Origin: Bacillus ndiopicus
Lineage (GTDB): Bacteria > Bacillota > Bacilli > Bacillales_A > Planococcaceae
Direction of reading: 5' to 3'
Assembly (NCBI RefSeq): GCF_000612805.1
Contig: NZ_HG964403.1
Location: forward strand, 434,001 to 498,000
Length of the DNA stretch: 64,000 bases
The position numbers were made by a program, and so were the translations under genes. Numbering within the stretch: position 1 is the first letter of the stretch; every line of letters begins with the position of its first letter. This document shows, piece by piece, positions 25,920-35,346 of the stretch. The notes under the pieces were generated by a model. The model searched no databases, was not told the DNA's origin, and worked only from the letters and a program-made list of their open reading frames with translations.

Positions 25920-28670
25920 ATGAAACGCATATTTTTAGGGTTACTAAGTGCAATGTTGATGTTTTCAATTGTTTTAGGGGGAGCAACTAGCGGATATGCA
26001 TTCCAAACGACAAATGATTCGTATCCTCTGTCGCAAGGAGTGAAATATTCGAATTATACATATACGCAATCAAAAGTAAATCATCTACAGGTCGATTTAT
26101 CTAATCCGTATACAAAATTAACTGTAGGTCTACCTTCACCAATTAACTCGGTACTGACGACGACAGATCATGCAAATCGCAATTCAAAGGAAGGAAATCG
26201 AGTAGTTGGTGCGATTAACTCAAACTTCTTTAATATGGGGGATGGCTACCCGCTTTATTTATTATCACAAAATAACTCAATTGTTACACCTAGTGTTATT
26301 TCTTCATCTAGCTCAAATTATGTGAGTCAACCGATTGCTTTTGGTATTACAGCGAATGGTAATGGGGAAATTGCATACTATAATAGTAATATCATTGTGA
26401 ACTATAAAGGTGAAGATATTAAAGTAAATGGCTTAAACGTTAATCGTGGTACAGATCAAGCAGTTATTTATACACCACAAAACCATAGTTCACAAACGCC
26501 AAATGGTAGTAAAGGTATGGAATTTATTGTTGAAACGGGCAATACAATTGGCGCTACTCGCTTTGGTCAAACAATGACAGGGAAAGTAACAGCGATTCGT
26601 GGCTATGGTGATGAAAAGAAAGCAAGAATTCCTCGCAATGGCTTCGTTCTATCATTTAATGGCTCAAAATGGGGCGATAAATTCCGCAACATTAAAGTTG
26701 GTGAGGATATTTCAGTATCATTTACGATTGATGATCGTTGGATGGATGCACAATTTATGATGGCAAGTGGACCATTACTTGTGCTTGACGGTAAAGTAAG
26801 CCTAACAATGGATGCTAATAGTTCGCGTGCAAAAGAAATAGCGCCACGTACAGCTGTTGCTATTAGCAAAGACAAAAAAACTGTTCATCTGATTACAGTG
26901 GATGGACGTCAAGGCTCTAGTAGAGGAATGACATTAACACAGTTTGCTAATTATTTAGTACAACTAGGTGTAGACCGAGCGCTTAACCTTGATGGTGGCG
27001 GCTCTACAGCGATGGGTATCCGTAAATATGGCAGCAATACAGTTGTATTAGCGAACAGCCCGTCTGGCGGCTCGCAGCGTCGTGTATCAGGAATTTTACA
27101 GGCAGTGAGCACGGGGGCAACGGGTACGGCAACAACAATGAAAGTAACACGAGATCAAGTAGGCTCTTTATTAGTTGGAGCAAGTGTCAAACTAACGCCT
27201 GAATATGTGCTAGATGAACATTATAATCCACTGCCAGCTAATGCAAGTAATTTTGCTGTGACGGCACAAAATGACCATGTTTCGGTAAATGGTCTTAGCT
27301 TTACAGGGAAAAGCGCAGGTAGTGAACGTGTAACAGTGACATATGGTAACGCATCACAAGCAATGACATTTAATGTGTTAGATGCACCAGCAAGCTTGAA
27401 AATTTCAGCTCCTACTACGACAATTGATCCAGGTGACTCACTGCAATTAAAAGCAACGGCAACAGGTCAGAGTAACGAGAATTTAATTTACTCTCCATCT
27501 CAAATGGAATGGTCAGTTGATAGCGCTTATGGAACAATTTCACAAACAGGCTTATTTAAATCAAATGGTAAGCTTGGTAAAGTAGCGATTAATGCAAAGT
27601 TAGGTACAAAAACGGTAACGCAAGAAATCGAAGTGAAACAAACATTTAATCAACAAGTATTTGCTATTTCTAATTTTGAGAAGTCTAATGAATGGCGTGT
27701 AGAAACGGCATTAACAAAGGCTAAAGTAACTTTAGAAAGCGCGAAAACAATCGGTAAGCAAGGCAATTATTCAATGAAATTAACGTATGATATGACAGGT
27801 AATAAAGAAGGAACAGCCGCTGCATATTTACGCTTAAATTCATTAATTCAATTACCAGCAGAGCCAATCAAGCTTGGCGTATGGGTATATGGTGATGGTA
27901 ATGGTACTTGGGTGCGCGGGCAAATTCGCGATGTAGCAGGTGGTAAGCATACGATTGATTTCACTGAAGAAAATGGTCAGACATGGACAGGCTGGAAATA
28001 TATCGAGGCAGACATTTCAAAAGATATTCCAAAGCCAATTTCGTTAGAATCAATTTATATTGCGCAACCAAATGTAGCAAAACAAAAAGCAGGTACATTA
28101 TACTTTGACAAGCTACAAGCGATTTATTCGTCAAATTATGAGGAAGCGCCATTTACAGATATTAGCGCGAAGCATAACTATAAAAAAGAGATTCAATATT
28201 TAGTGGAAAAAGGCTTAATCAATGGTTATGGTGATGGCTCCTTCAAACCTGAACAAGCATTAACACGCGCGCATGCAGCAGTGTTACTTACGAGAGCGCT
28301 AAGTTTAGATACGAAGGCAGTTTCAAATCCAGGCTTTAGTGATGTGGCAACGAGCCATCCTTATTACAAGGAAATCGCGGCAATTGTGAATGCGGGTATA
28401 ATGAATGGTACTGGTTCAGGTAAATTTGATCCAAACGCAAAGCTTACTCGTGCGCAAATGGCAAAAATTTTAGTTGTTGCCTACAAGCTAAATGGTACAA
28501 CACCGACAAAATTCAAAGATGTGAGCCCGCAGCATTGGTCATATGACTTTGTGCATACATTGGCAGCAAACAAGATTACAACAGGCTACGAGGATAATAC
28601 ATTTAAGCCTGGTTTAGAAGTATCACGTGTACACTTTAGCTTATTCTTATATAGAACGATAACAAAATAA
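25920..28670 (+). CDS. Phosphodiester glycosidase (NAGPA) domain protein with C-terminal SLH domains
   Basis: I chose ATG at 25920 (GGAG with 8-nt spacing, signal peptide MKRIFLGLL... immediately after) over the in-frame GTG at 25887; this gives 916 residues. The NAGPA-type domain covers about 75-400 with GAINSNFFNMGDGYPLY, SGPLLVLDGKV, PRTAVAISKD and the signature ALNLDGGGSTAMGI. The family removes sugar residues from phosphodiester-linked groups; bacterial members are linked to turnover of wall teichoic or exopolysaccharide polymers. Ig-like/Big2 modules (about 410-590) and a carbohydrate-binding-like beta domain (about 590-750) follow, then three SLH domains (about 755-916; GYGDGSFKPEQALTRAHAA). 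It probably acts on wall glycopolymer at the cell surface. Confidence 0.88.
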   Translation: MKRIFLGLLSAMLMFSIVLGGATSGYAFQTTNDSYPLSQGVKYSNYTYTQSKVNHLQVDLSNPYTKLTVGLPSPINSVLTTTDHANRNSKEGNRVVGAINSNFFNMGDGYPLYLLSQNNSIVTPSVISSSSSNYVSQPIAFGITANGNGEIAYYNSNIIVNYKGEDIKVNGLNVNRGTDQAVIYTPQNHSSQTPNGSKGMEFIVETGNTIGATRFGQTMTGKVTAIRGYGDEKKARIPRNGFVLSFNGSKWGDKFRNIKVGEDISVSFTIDDRWMDAQFMMASGPLLVLDGKVSLTMDANSSRAKEIAPRTAVAISKDKKTVHLITVDGRQGSSRGMTLTQFANYLVQLGVDRALNLDGGGSTAMGIRKYGSNTVVLANSPSGGSQRRVSGILQAVSTGATGTATTMKVTRDQVGSLLVGASVKLTPEYVLDEHYNPLPANASNFAVTAQNDHVSVNGLSFTGKSAGSERVTVTYGNASQAMTFNVLDAPASLKISAPTTTIDPGDSLQLKATATGQSNENLIYSPSQMEWSVDSAYGTISQTGLFKSNGKLGKVAINAKLGTKTVTQEIEVKQTFNQQVFAISNFEKSNEWRVETALTKAKVTLESAKTIGKQGNYSMKLTYDMTGNKEGTAAAYLRLNSLIQLPAEPIKLGVWVYGDGNGTWVRGQIRDVAGGKHTIDFTEENGQTWTGWKYIEADISKDIPKPISLESIYIAQPNVAKQKAGTLYFDKLQAIYSSNYEEAPFTDISAKHNYKKEIQYLVEKGLINGYGDGSFKPEQALTRAHAAVLLTRALSLDTKAVSNPGFSDVATSHPYYKEIAAIVNAGIMNGTGSGKFDPNAKLTRAQMAKILVVAYKLNGTTPTKFKDVSPQHWSYDFVHTLAANKITTGYEDNTFKPGLEVSRVHFSLFLYRTITK

Positions 28671-28681
28671 AATGTATGCAA

Positions 28682-28730
28682 AAGAGCTGTTAGGAAGGTC
28701 AGATGAAAATTTGACTTCCTACAGCTTTTT
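28682..28730 (+). terminator. Terminator after the NAGPA-SLH gene
   Basis: AGCTGTTAGGAAGGTCA pairs with TTGACTTCCT-ACAGCT (one bulge) and ends TTTTT. Confidence 0.8.
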
Positions 28731-29012
28731 AGTTTGTAAAATAGTTTAAATGAGAAAGTTTTAAATAATCGCAAAATTTTTCAGAAATGATAAAATTGAA
28801 AGCAACTTCGCTCTTTAAAAAATAATTTACAGCCAATTGAAAAAAGTGATTAATTTATCTTACTATTTTTATTATAATAGTAGTATATTTTTATTATTTA
28901 ATTGAAAGGAGTATTTAGTCAAAAGTAATGCATTGTATTGAGGTATCAATTAGTTAGTTTAAAAATATAATAAGTTTCCCAAAAATGATGAATTTACATA
29001 AGGAGGAGTAGA
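28731..29012. other. AT-rich leader before the chemoreceptor gene
   Basis: Very AT-rich with several possible -10 boxes. A TAAA-N16-CCAAAAA arrangement (about 28962-28988) is a weak sigma-D candidate only. No gene or clear repeat is seen. Confidence 0.3.
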
Positions 29013-31118
29013 ATGAAAAAGAGACAGAGCATCCCATTAAAATTATCTTCTTTAATTATAGGGGTATTTATCTTATTATTCATTTCTTATATGTTAGTAA
29101 CAGGAGCTATTATTAAGAAACAAAATACCGCTGACGCTGAAAAGTTAACATTAACAATGGCAGAGCAATCTACTTTGGAAATGAGTGAGCGCTTTAAAAA
29201 GGCCAGTACCGTGTTAGTTACAACGAAAGGTATGTTAGAAAATTTAAAAAATAGTAATGACCTATATACAGACGATGTTTTAGAAGTTATTGCTTCTAAC
29301 TTACAAAATAATGAAGATATTATGGGAGCAGGAGCTGTGCTTGAACGTAATTCGTTTGAAGTTGATGCAATTGCTGAGGAGCAATATGTCGATGCGCAAG
29401 GTCGATTTATTCCGTATTTATGGAAGGAAGACCAATCAGTTTTAACAACAATACTTAATGATCTAGATGATAAACAAGCATCTGAATGGTATTGGATACC
29501 AAAAGAGCAAAAGCGCATGACACTAGTTGAGCCATACCCATACGAAGTAGATGGACAAACCGTACCAATGACTACTATTGCAGTACCTTTAATTGATTCA
29601 AGGGGAAATGTATTTGGTGCATTAACTGCTGATATTTCAATTGAATTTTTAAATGAATTGATTATAGCAGATACACCAGAAGGTGGCTATGCAGCGATTG
29701 TTTCTACTATTGGAGGGCTTGTTACTAATAGCTTAGGAGAAAGTGGAGGGAACGTTGAGTCATATAGTAACATTGCATGGGAATCGATTGAGAAACAAAT
29801 GGCAAATGGCGAAACAGCAAGTATGTATGAATACTCTCCTCAATTAAAAGAGAATTCCTATACTATTTTCAAACCAATGGTTATAGAAGGAATCGAAGAA
29901 AAATGGGCAGTGCAATTAGTGTTACCAGAATCGGTTATTTTAGAGCAATATAATCAAATACAAACGCTTGCGATTATCTCTGCGATCATTATTATTGTTG
30001 TGATGGCATTAATTAGTATTTGGTATATTTATAAGCAGCTTCGACCGTTGAAATATTTACGAGCATCTATTGAGGCAGCAGCATCTGGTGATTTAACGAA
30101 AACAATTGATCCGAAATATATTAAGTATGATGAAATTGGTACTGTTACGACTGCTTATAATAATATGATTGAGCAAACAAGTGGCATTATTAAAGCAGTA
30201 CAAAATTCAACTGAGACATTGAATAATGCAACGACACATGTAATGAATTCATTTAATGAAATTACAGCCTCAAGCGTAGAAGTGGCAACAGCAATTGATG
30301 AAATTGCACAAGGAACATCTAAGCAATCAGAGGACACAGAGGAAACAAATTATCGCATGATGGATTTGTCAGATGAGATTGATACACTATCATCTATTTC
30401 GAATAATATGGACGAGCTGTCTAAGCAAACGCAAGAGACGATTTCAAATGGAATGAATGAAGTTATTAGCTTGCGTGAACATAATGCAAAAACGAATGAA
30501 ATGAATACGCGTATTCAGCAACAAATGCATGCTTTAGCAGCAGATATTTCTAATATTAATAATATCATTGCTTCAATTCAAGGAATTACAGAACAGACCA
30601 ATTTACTTGCATTGAATGCAAGTATAGAAGCTGCTCGAGCAGGTGAGCATGGAAAAGGCTTTGCTGTTGTGGCGGAGGAAGTTCGTAACTTAGCAGAGCA
30701 GTCGAAGAAGGAAACTGAAATTATTCGTGAAACCGTTGCGGGTATTTTAGAAAACTCCAGACAAACGGTGGACGTTATTGACTCAAACGCTCAATTACTA
30801 GATATGCAAAATGCATCTGTTCAAAGTACTGAGAAAGCATTCGAAAATAATAGTGAGCTAACATTGTCAATTACGACAGCAATTGGTGAGTTAAAAGAGC
30901 ATCTTGAGAATATGCTAGAAAATAAAAATCAGACAATAATGGCGATTCAAAGCATATCAGCGATTTCAGAGCAAACGGCTGCATCTGCAGAAGAGGTAAG
31001 CGCTACTGCGCAATCACAGCAAAACGAGCTGTTTCACGTATCGCAAGCTGTTATTGATGTAGAAAAAACGTCAAAAGAACTGCAAGAAGTGATTCAACGC
31101 TTTACTTTAAATGAATAA
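29013..31118 (+). CDS. Methyl-accepting chemotaxis protein with dCache sensor
   Basis: 701 residues; ribosome site AAGGAGGAG. A membrane segment (about 12-32), an extracellular dCache_1-type sensor (about 38-310, including [23 protein letters not shown]), a second membrane segment (about 315-340), HAMP (about 340-395) and a cytoplasmic MCP signalling domain. The conserved hairpin tip is present ([21 protein letters not shown] followed by [10 protein letters not shown]). The receptor passes ligand occupancy to CheA/CheW and is adapted by CheR/CheB methylation. The ligand cannot be read from the sequence; dCache_1 receptors often sense amino acids. Single gene, terminator behind. No other chemotaxis gene lies in the window. 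Confidence 0.93.
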   Translation: MKKRQSIPLKLSSLIIGVFILLFISYMLVTGAIIKKQNTADAEKLTLTMAEQSTLEMSERFKKASTVLVTTKGMLENLKNSNDLYTDDVLEVIASNLQNNEDIMGAGAVLERNSFEVDAIAEEQYVDAQGRFIPYLWKEDQSVLTTILNDLDDKQASEWYWIPKEQKRMTLVEPYPYEVDGQTVPMTTIAVPLIDSRGNVFGALTADISIEFLNELIIADTPEGGYAAIVSTIGGLVTNSLGESGGNVESYSNIAWESIEKQMANGETASMYEYSPQLKENSYTIFKPMVIEGIEEKWAVQLVLPESVILEQYNQIQTLAIISAIIIIVVMALISIWYIYKQLRPLKYLRASIEAAASGDLTKTIDPKYIKYDEIGTVTTAYNNMIEQTSGIIKAVQNSTETLNNATTHVMNSFNEITASSVEVATAIDEIAQGTSKQSEDTEETNYRMMDLSDEIDTLSSISNNMDELSKQTQETISNGMNEVISLREHNAKTNEMNTRIQQQMHALAADISNINNIIASIQGITEQTNLLALNASIEAARAGEHGKGFAVVAEEVRNLAEQSKKETEIIRETVAGILENSRQTVDVIDSNAQLLDMQNASVQSTEKAFENNSELTLSITTAIGELKEHLENMLENKNQTIMAIQSISAISEQTAASAEEVSATAQSQQNELFHVSQAVIDVEKTSKELQEVIQRFTLNE

Positions 31119-31126
31119 GAAAAGAA

Positions 31127-31167
31127 GATGCCCAGAAATGAATTTCTTTCTGGGCATCACCTTTTTA
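31127..31167 (+). terminator. Terminator after the chemoreceptor gene
   Basis: A 12-bp perfect stem (GATGCCCAGAAA/TTTCTGGGCATC) ends ACCTTTTTAA. Confidence 0.8.
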
Positions 31168-31305
31168 ATATAGAAACATGTACTTCTGCAGCAGTCGCAT
31201 TAAGATGCTCTCAAGGGGCTCAAAATGTCTTATCAGCTTCGCTTTTCTTTTTATCTGTTTAAACAGCAAACAGCATTTTACAGCACGGCATAGAAAAAGA
31301 CATTA

Positions 31306-31314
31306 TGCTATACT
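31306..31314 (+). promoter_or_regulatory. Extended -10 promoter candidate for csaB
   Basis: TGCTATACT is a TGn extended -10 without a recognisable -35; it lies 74 nt before the csaB start. Confidence 0.35.
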
Positions 31315-31387
31315 AAAAGGTAGAACAAATTGAAAGAAAAAGCGTCACTATATTAGATACATTGAATTAAAAAGGATGAATGCATAA

Positions 31388-32530
31388 GTGAAAATAGGAA
31401 TTGTTGGTAACTACGGAAATGATAACAATGGGGATGAGGCAATTTTATTAAGCATTATTCGCCAGCTTGAAAAAGCCTTTAAAATCTCAACTGAAAATAT
31501 CGTTGTATTTAGTAATAACCCAAAGCAAACAGCCCAGCGTTACAATGTACAAAGCTATCCGCTATATCATAAAAATGGCAATGCTCCAAAGACATTTTTT
31601 AAAACATATCGCGAAAACTCAAAGATTGTAAAGACATTAAATTTTGTCGTGATTGGTGGCGGCGGTATTTTAATGGATTTATATAAACGTGAAGCGCCAC
31701 TTTATGGTTCATACGCGATGATGGCAAAAAATGCGGGTGTGCCATATGTGGTCTACGGTTGCGGAGCTGGCCCATTAAATACAGGACTTGGTAAATGGTT
31801 TATTCGCTATATGGCGAAACATTCACAAAATATTTCGGTGCGTGACCCGCAGTCGAAGGCACTGCTTGAGTCAATCGGTGTGAAAAGCGATGTTCATATT
31901 ATTGGTGATCCAGCCTTTAGCCTAGAAGTAGAGCGTGAGCATTATAGTGAGCAGCCAAAGAAAGTTGGTGTAACAGCTGTACCATATTATAATGCATCGT
32001 ACTGGCCGACTGGGGATGAAGAAAAATACCATAATTATATTGCAGGTATGGCGAAAAACCTAGACCGTATTATTGAAGAACAAAATGTTGAAATTACATT
32101 TTTTGCGACGAAATACCCGCAAGATGCAGACGTAACGAAAGATATTCAAAACCTGATGAAGTACGGTGAACGTACAATCATAATCGATGAAAATTGCCCA
32201 CCACAGCGCATTTTAGAACTAACAGCAACATTCGATGTATTGATTGGTACACGCTTGCACTCACTTATTTTAGCGACTGATACGAAAACACCGATTATCG
32301 GCGTATCATACCATGTAAAAGTTAATGATTTCTTGCAAATGGCGGGGCTTGGTGATTATTCATTAGCGATTGATACACTACATGTGCGTGACGACTACTT
32401 CAGTACACTGTTTAATAAATTGCAAGTAGATTGGCCAGCAGCTAAAGCACTAGCTAAGGCAACAAATGATACCTTTAAAGAGAATTCCGCTCTTGGCCTG
32501 AAGCTATTACAGGCAGGTGCAAAGCAATGA
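31388..32530 (+). CDS. csaB: Polysaccharide pyruvyl transferase CsaB
   Basis: 380 residues from GTG at 31388 (GGATG about 9 nt upstream). It opens with a KIGIVGNYGNDNNGDEAIL glycine-rich stretch and contains VVIGGGGILMD, YVVYGCGAGPLN, IGTRLHSLILA and PIIGVSYHVK, all hallmarks of the pyruvyl-transferase family. CsaB puts a ketal-linked pyruvate on the terminal sugar of the secondary wall polysaccharide, the modification SLH domains recognise; loss abolishes SLH anchoring in Bacillus anthracis. Here it sits among seven SLH-protein genes. Its stop overlaps the next start (ATGA), so the two are translationally coupled. Confidence 0.92.
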   Translation: MKIGIVGNYGNDNNGDEAILLSIIRQLEKAFKISTENIVVFSNNPKQTAQRYNVQSYPLYHKNGNAPKTFFKTYRENSKIVKTLNFVVIGGGGILMDLYKREAPLYGSYAMMAKNAGVPYVVYGCGAGPLNTGLGKWFIRYMAKHSQNISVRDPQSKALLESIGVKSDVHIIGDPAFSLEVEREHYSEQPKKVGVTAVPYYNASYWPTGDEEKYHNYIAGMAKNLDRIIEEQNVEITFFATKYPQDADVTKDIQNLMKYGERTIIIDENCPPQRILELTATFDVLIGTRLHSLILATDTKTPIIGVSYHVKVNDFLQMAGLGDYSLAIDTLHVRDDYFSTLFNKLQVDWPAAKALAKATNDTFKENSALGLKLLQAGAKQ

Positions 32531-33606
32531 AAAAAGCATTAATTATTAGCAATATGTATCCGACGAATGAGCATTTAGCTTATGGTGTCTTTGTGAAAAA
32601 CCAAGTATCGCAATTAAATGAAGCGGGCATCGAAACAGTAATTGCAGTAAATGATAACCCTGCAACAGGCAAAAAAAACGTTATAAAAAAATATGCAAAA
32701 TGGGCACTAAATGTACTAACAACATTTCGCAAAAATAGACACAATATTAGTCTTACACATGCACATTATGTTTTTCCCAGCGGCATGTTTAGCTATTATT
32801 TAAAAAAGCGCTATAATGTTCCGTATATTGTGACTGCACATGGTGGCGATATTAATAAAATGGCGAAGAAAAGTGCTCGTATTAAAGGCTATACTACGAA
32901 AATATTACAGCATGCTGACCATGTGATTGCAGTTGGTGAGGAGCTGGCGCAAACAATACAGGCGGATTATGGCGTCGAATCGGAACGCCTATCTGTTATG
33001 AGCATGGGCATTAATCGCAATGTGTTTAAACAAACGGACAAGCAACAAATGCAACAGGCACTTGCTATGGACCCTAAATGTACGAATTTTTTATTCGTTG
33101 GCAATATTATTGAAGAAAAAGGCGTAATAGAGCTTGTTACGGCGTTTCAGCAGCTTGAGAAGGTACATGCAGGCAAAGCTGTACTTTACTGTGTAGGTTC
33201 AACAAAGGATACCAGCTTTACTGCAAAGGTAAAATCGCTTGTAGAGAGTGAGCATATTCATTTTATTGAACCAATACCACAAGCTGAACTAGCCCGCTAT
33301 TTCCAGGCAGCAGATGTTTTTGTCTTACCATCTTATATCGAAGGCTTAGGGCTTGTTGCGCTAGAGGCGATGAGTTGTGGAACACCTGTTATTGCATCTA
33401 GTGTTGGTGGCTTGAAGTACATGTTAGCAGATGGTGCTGGTGTGCTCGTGCCACCAAAGAATGCAGCGGCTTTGCAAAAGGCGATGGAGCAAGCTTTGGA
33501 AGGCTTAACAGTCAACGAAGAAAAGGTACAAGAACTCCTAATGCTGCATGATGCGCAAAATATTACTAACAGGTTAATCAAGATTTATCTCGATTCAGTT
33601 CATTAA
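32527..33606 (+). CDS. Glycosyltransferase family 4
   Basis: 359 residues; ATG overlaps the csaB stop by 4 nt. The N-terminal acceptor half holds VFVKNQVSQLNEAGIETVIAV and YIVTAHGGDINKMAKKS. The C-terminal half holds the GT4 donor motif (FLFVGNIIEEKGVIELVTAF) and the E-x7-E signature region PSYIEGLGLVALEAMSCGTPV. These are retaining transferases using nucleotide sugars at the cytoplasmic membrane face. Coupling to csaB and the MurJ-like gene downstream points to assembly of the pyruvylated wall polysaccharide repeat. The sugar used is unknown. Confidence 0.88.
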   Translation: MKKALIISNMYPTNEHLAYGVFVKNQVSQLNEAGIETVIAVNDNPATGKKNVIKKYAKWALNVLTTFRKNRHNISLTHAHYVFPSGMFSYYLKKRYNVPYIVTAHGGDINKMAKKSARIKGYTTKILQHADHVIAVGEELAQTIQADYGVESERLSVMSMGINRNVFKQTDKQQMQQALAMDPKCTNFLFVGNIIEEKGVIELVTAFQQLEKVHAGKAVLYCVGSTKDTSFTAKVKSLVESEHIHFIEPIPQAELARYFQAADVFVLPSYIEGLGLVALEAMSCGTPVIASSVGGLKYMLADGAGVLVPPKNAAALQKAMEQALEGLTVNEEKVQELLMLHDAQNITNRLIKIYLDSVH

Positions 33607-33616
33607 ATAGGGCAAC

Positions 33617-33721
33617 GTAGAATAAATCCCTAAAAACGTAGAATAAATACGAAAAAACGTGGAATAAACTCAAGAAAACGTGGAATAAACCACAAAAAAC
33701 AAGGGATTAACTCTCGAAAAC
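33617..33721. repeat. 21-bp intergenic tandem array, GTRGAATAAA type
   Basis: Five consecutive units of exactly 21 bp start at 33617, 33638, 33659, 33680 and 33701. Four begin GTAGAATAAA or GTGGAATAAA and end AAAAC; the fifth (AAGGGATTAAC) is diverged but keeps phase. It ends 26 nt before the MurJ-like start. Confidence 0.85.
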
Positions 33722-33747
33722 ATATCAAAGATAAGGATTGATGAAGG

Positions 33748-35262
33748 GTGAACCGCATTTTAAAAATTGTCGGGGCAGTAGCGGTTGTTAATATACTAGC
33801 TCGACTGTTTGGTTTTTTGCGTGATGTGATTATTGGTGGGCAGTATGGAACAACAGAGCTTGCTGCAAGTATCATTAATGCTTACACAATCCCAAACTTT
33901 TTATATTTAGTAATTGGCGGTGCGTTTACGACCGCTTTTATTTCGATTTATCATAAAACAGAAGCGTCGCTTACAGACTATATTCGTCGCACATTTACAA
34001 CGATTGTTGTGTCAATTTCAATTATTTCATTACTGTTTATGGTATTTGCTGATTCAATTTTACACTGGTACTTCCAAGCATCAGCAGGCGAAGAATATGA
34101 GCGATTGAAATCACTTTATTATTGGATGATGCCATCGACGATTATGCTAGTCTTATCAACATGGCTGAGCGGTGTTTTGAATGTGCAAGGGAAGTTTCAT
34201 CTATCAAGCTTTTCGGTGCTCGTTTATAATTTGTCCTTCTTAATTATTTCAGTTGGACTATCATTTATAATTGGACCAATTGGTTATGGAGTTGGCGCAT
34301 TGCTTGGTGCAGCTTGTATGCTTTTTTTCCTTGTATTTGGTGTACGCAAAGTGGAGCATATGTCCTTCAAGCCGATGCTGCCAAATGCAGGTGATCAAAA
34401 AGAGCTGTGGAAAGTTGCTTTACCCATTATGCTTGGTGGCGCAACAGCACAAATGTATATTTTAATTCAACGCTTCTTTACAAATATTTTAGATGTTAGC
34501 ACTGTATCTGCGGTGAATAATGCGACGAAAATGTCGCAGTTCCCACAGGCGATTTTGATGACAGCTGTAACGACGGTTATTTTCCCGTTACTTAGTAAAA
34601 AAGAGGGAGAAGGGGATACAACTTCCATTAAAGCCTTGTATTTGCGTGGATTGCGTTTGCTTTACATATTAGTAATGCCTGTATCTGTTTATTTTTATTT
34701 TCAAGCAGAGCCAATTACTCGCATGGTATTCGAGCGTGCTCAATGGGGTTCCGCATCGACTGCTATTACAGCACCATTGCTTGCAATATTTAGTATGACG
34801 ATGTTTTTCCTAGCAGCGAATATGTATGTAACGCGTTTCTATTATGCAAAGGGTAATTCGATGACACCAGTTATTTTTAGCCTTATTACTGTATTTGGTG
34901 TGAATATTGCTGTGATTCAGCTTATGATAGGGCAGTATGGTGCAGATGCGATTGCGTGGGGAACGGTTGTCAGCGCAGTAGTGAATTTCCTATTGCTTGT
35001 TGCTTGGTTACAGTGGAAATATAAGCTGAAGCTTGTTGACAAAAATATGTTGCAATTTGCAAAAATAGTCTGCTTAACAGTGGGCTATATTGCAGTTACA
35101 TGGCTTGTCTCAACATATGTTCATTTCGATTTCATTTGGCTACATGTTATCGTAACATTTATTATCACGATGCTTGGTTACGCCTTATTATTAGTATTAC
35201 TTCGCTTCCAAGAGCTACAGCAAATCGTATCGAAAGTGAAGAAAAAAGTGTTAAAAAAATAA
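33748..35262 (+). CDS. murJ: MurJ/MviN-family lipid-linked flippase
   Basis: 504 residues from GTG at 33748 (AAGG about 12-15 nt upstream; the nearby ATG at 33741 is out of frame). About 14 membrane segments with the MurJ-type N-terminus VNILARLFGFLRDVIIGGQYG and the Arg-rich ARLFGFLRD loop. The family (MOP superfamily) flips undecaprenyl-pyrophosphate-linked units, lipid II in the founding case. The position after csaB and a GT4 gene makes export of the wall-polysaccharide unit equally plausible, so the symbol states the family rather than a proven lipid II role. A shared terminator lies between it and the convergent protease gene. Confidence 0.85.
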   Translation: MNRILKIVGAVAVVNILARLFGFLRDVIIGGQYGTTELAASIINAYTIPNFLYLVIGGAFTTAFISIYHKTEASLTDYIRRTFTTIVVSISIISLLFMVFADSILHWYFQASAGEEYERLKSLYYWMMPSTIMLVLSTWLSGVLNVQGKFHLSSFSVLVYNLSFLIISVGLSFIIGPIGYGVGALLGAACMLFFLVFGVRKVEHMSFKPMLPNAGDQKELWKVALPIMLGGATAQMYILIQRFFTNILDVSTVSAVNNATKMSQFPQAILMTAVTTVIFPLLSKKEGEGDTTSIKALYLRGLRLLYILVMPVSVYFYFQAEPITRMVFERAQWGSASTAITAPLLAIFSMTMFFLAANMYVTRFYYAKGNSMTPVIFSLITVFGVNIAVIQLMIGQYGADAIAWGTVVSAVVNFLLLVAWLQWKYKLKLVDKNMLQFAKIVCLTVGYIAVTWLVSTYVHFDFIWLHVIVTFIITMLGYALLLVLLRFQELQQIVSKVKKKVLKK

Positions 35263-35301
35263 CCTAGGGTACGTTTGATATATGCCCTTGCGATCATAGC
35301 A

Positions 35302-35346
35302 AAAGGGTGTCGGGGAAGTAAAAATTCCCCCAACACCCTCTTTTTA
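35302..35346. terminator. Bidirectional terminator between murJ-like and S41 protease genes
   Basis: AAGGGTGT.GGGGAA pairs with TTCCCC.AACACCCT around a 7-nt loop; TCTTTTT follows on the plus strand and TTTT on the minus strand. Confidence 0.8.

Noticed and set aside
33630-33875. Minus-strand open frame of 81 codons over the array and the flippase start
   Set aside because: It is kept open by the 21-bp repeat (7 codons) and runs antisense into a real gene; no ribosome site, and the peptide is a low-complexity Phe/Ile/Arg repeat.
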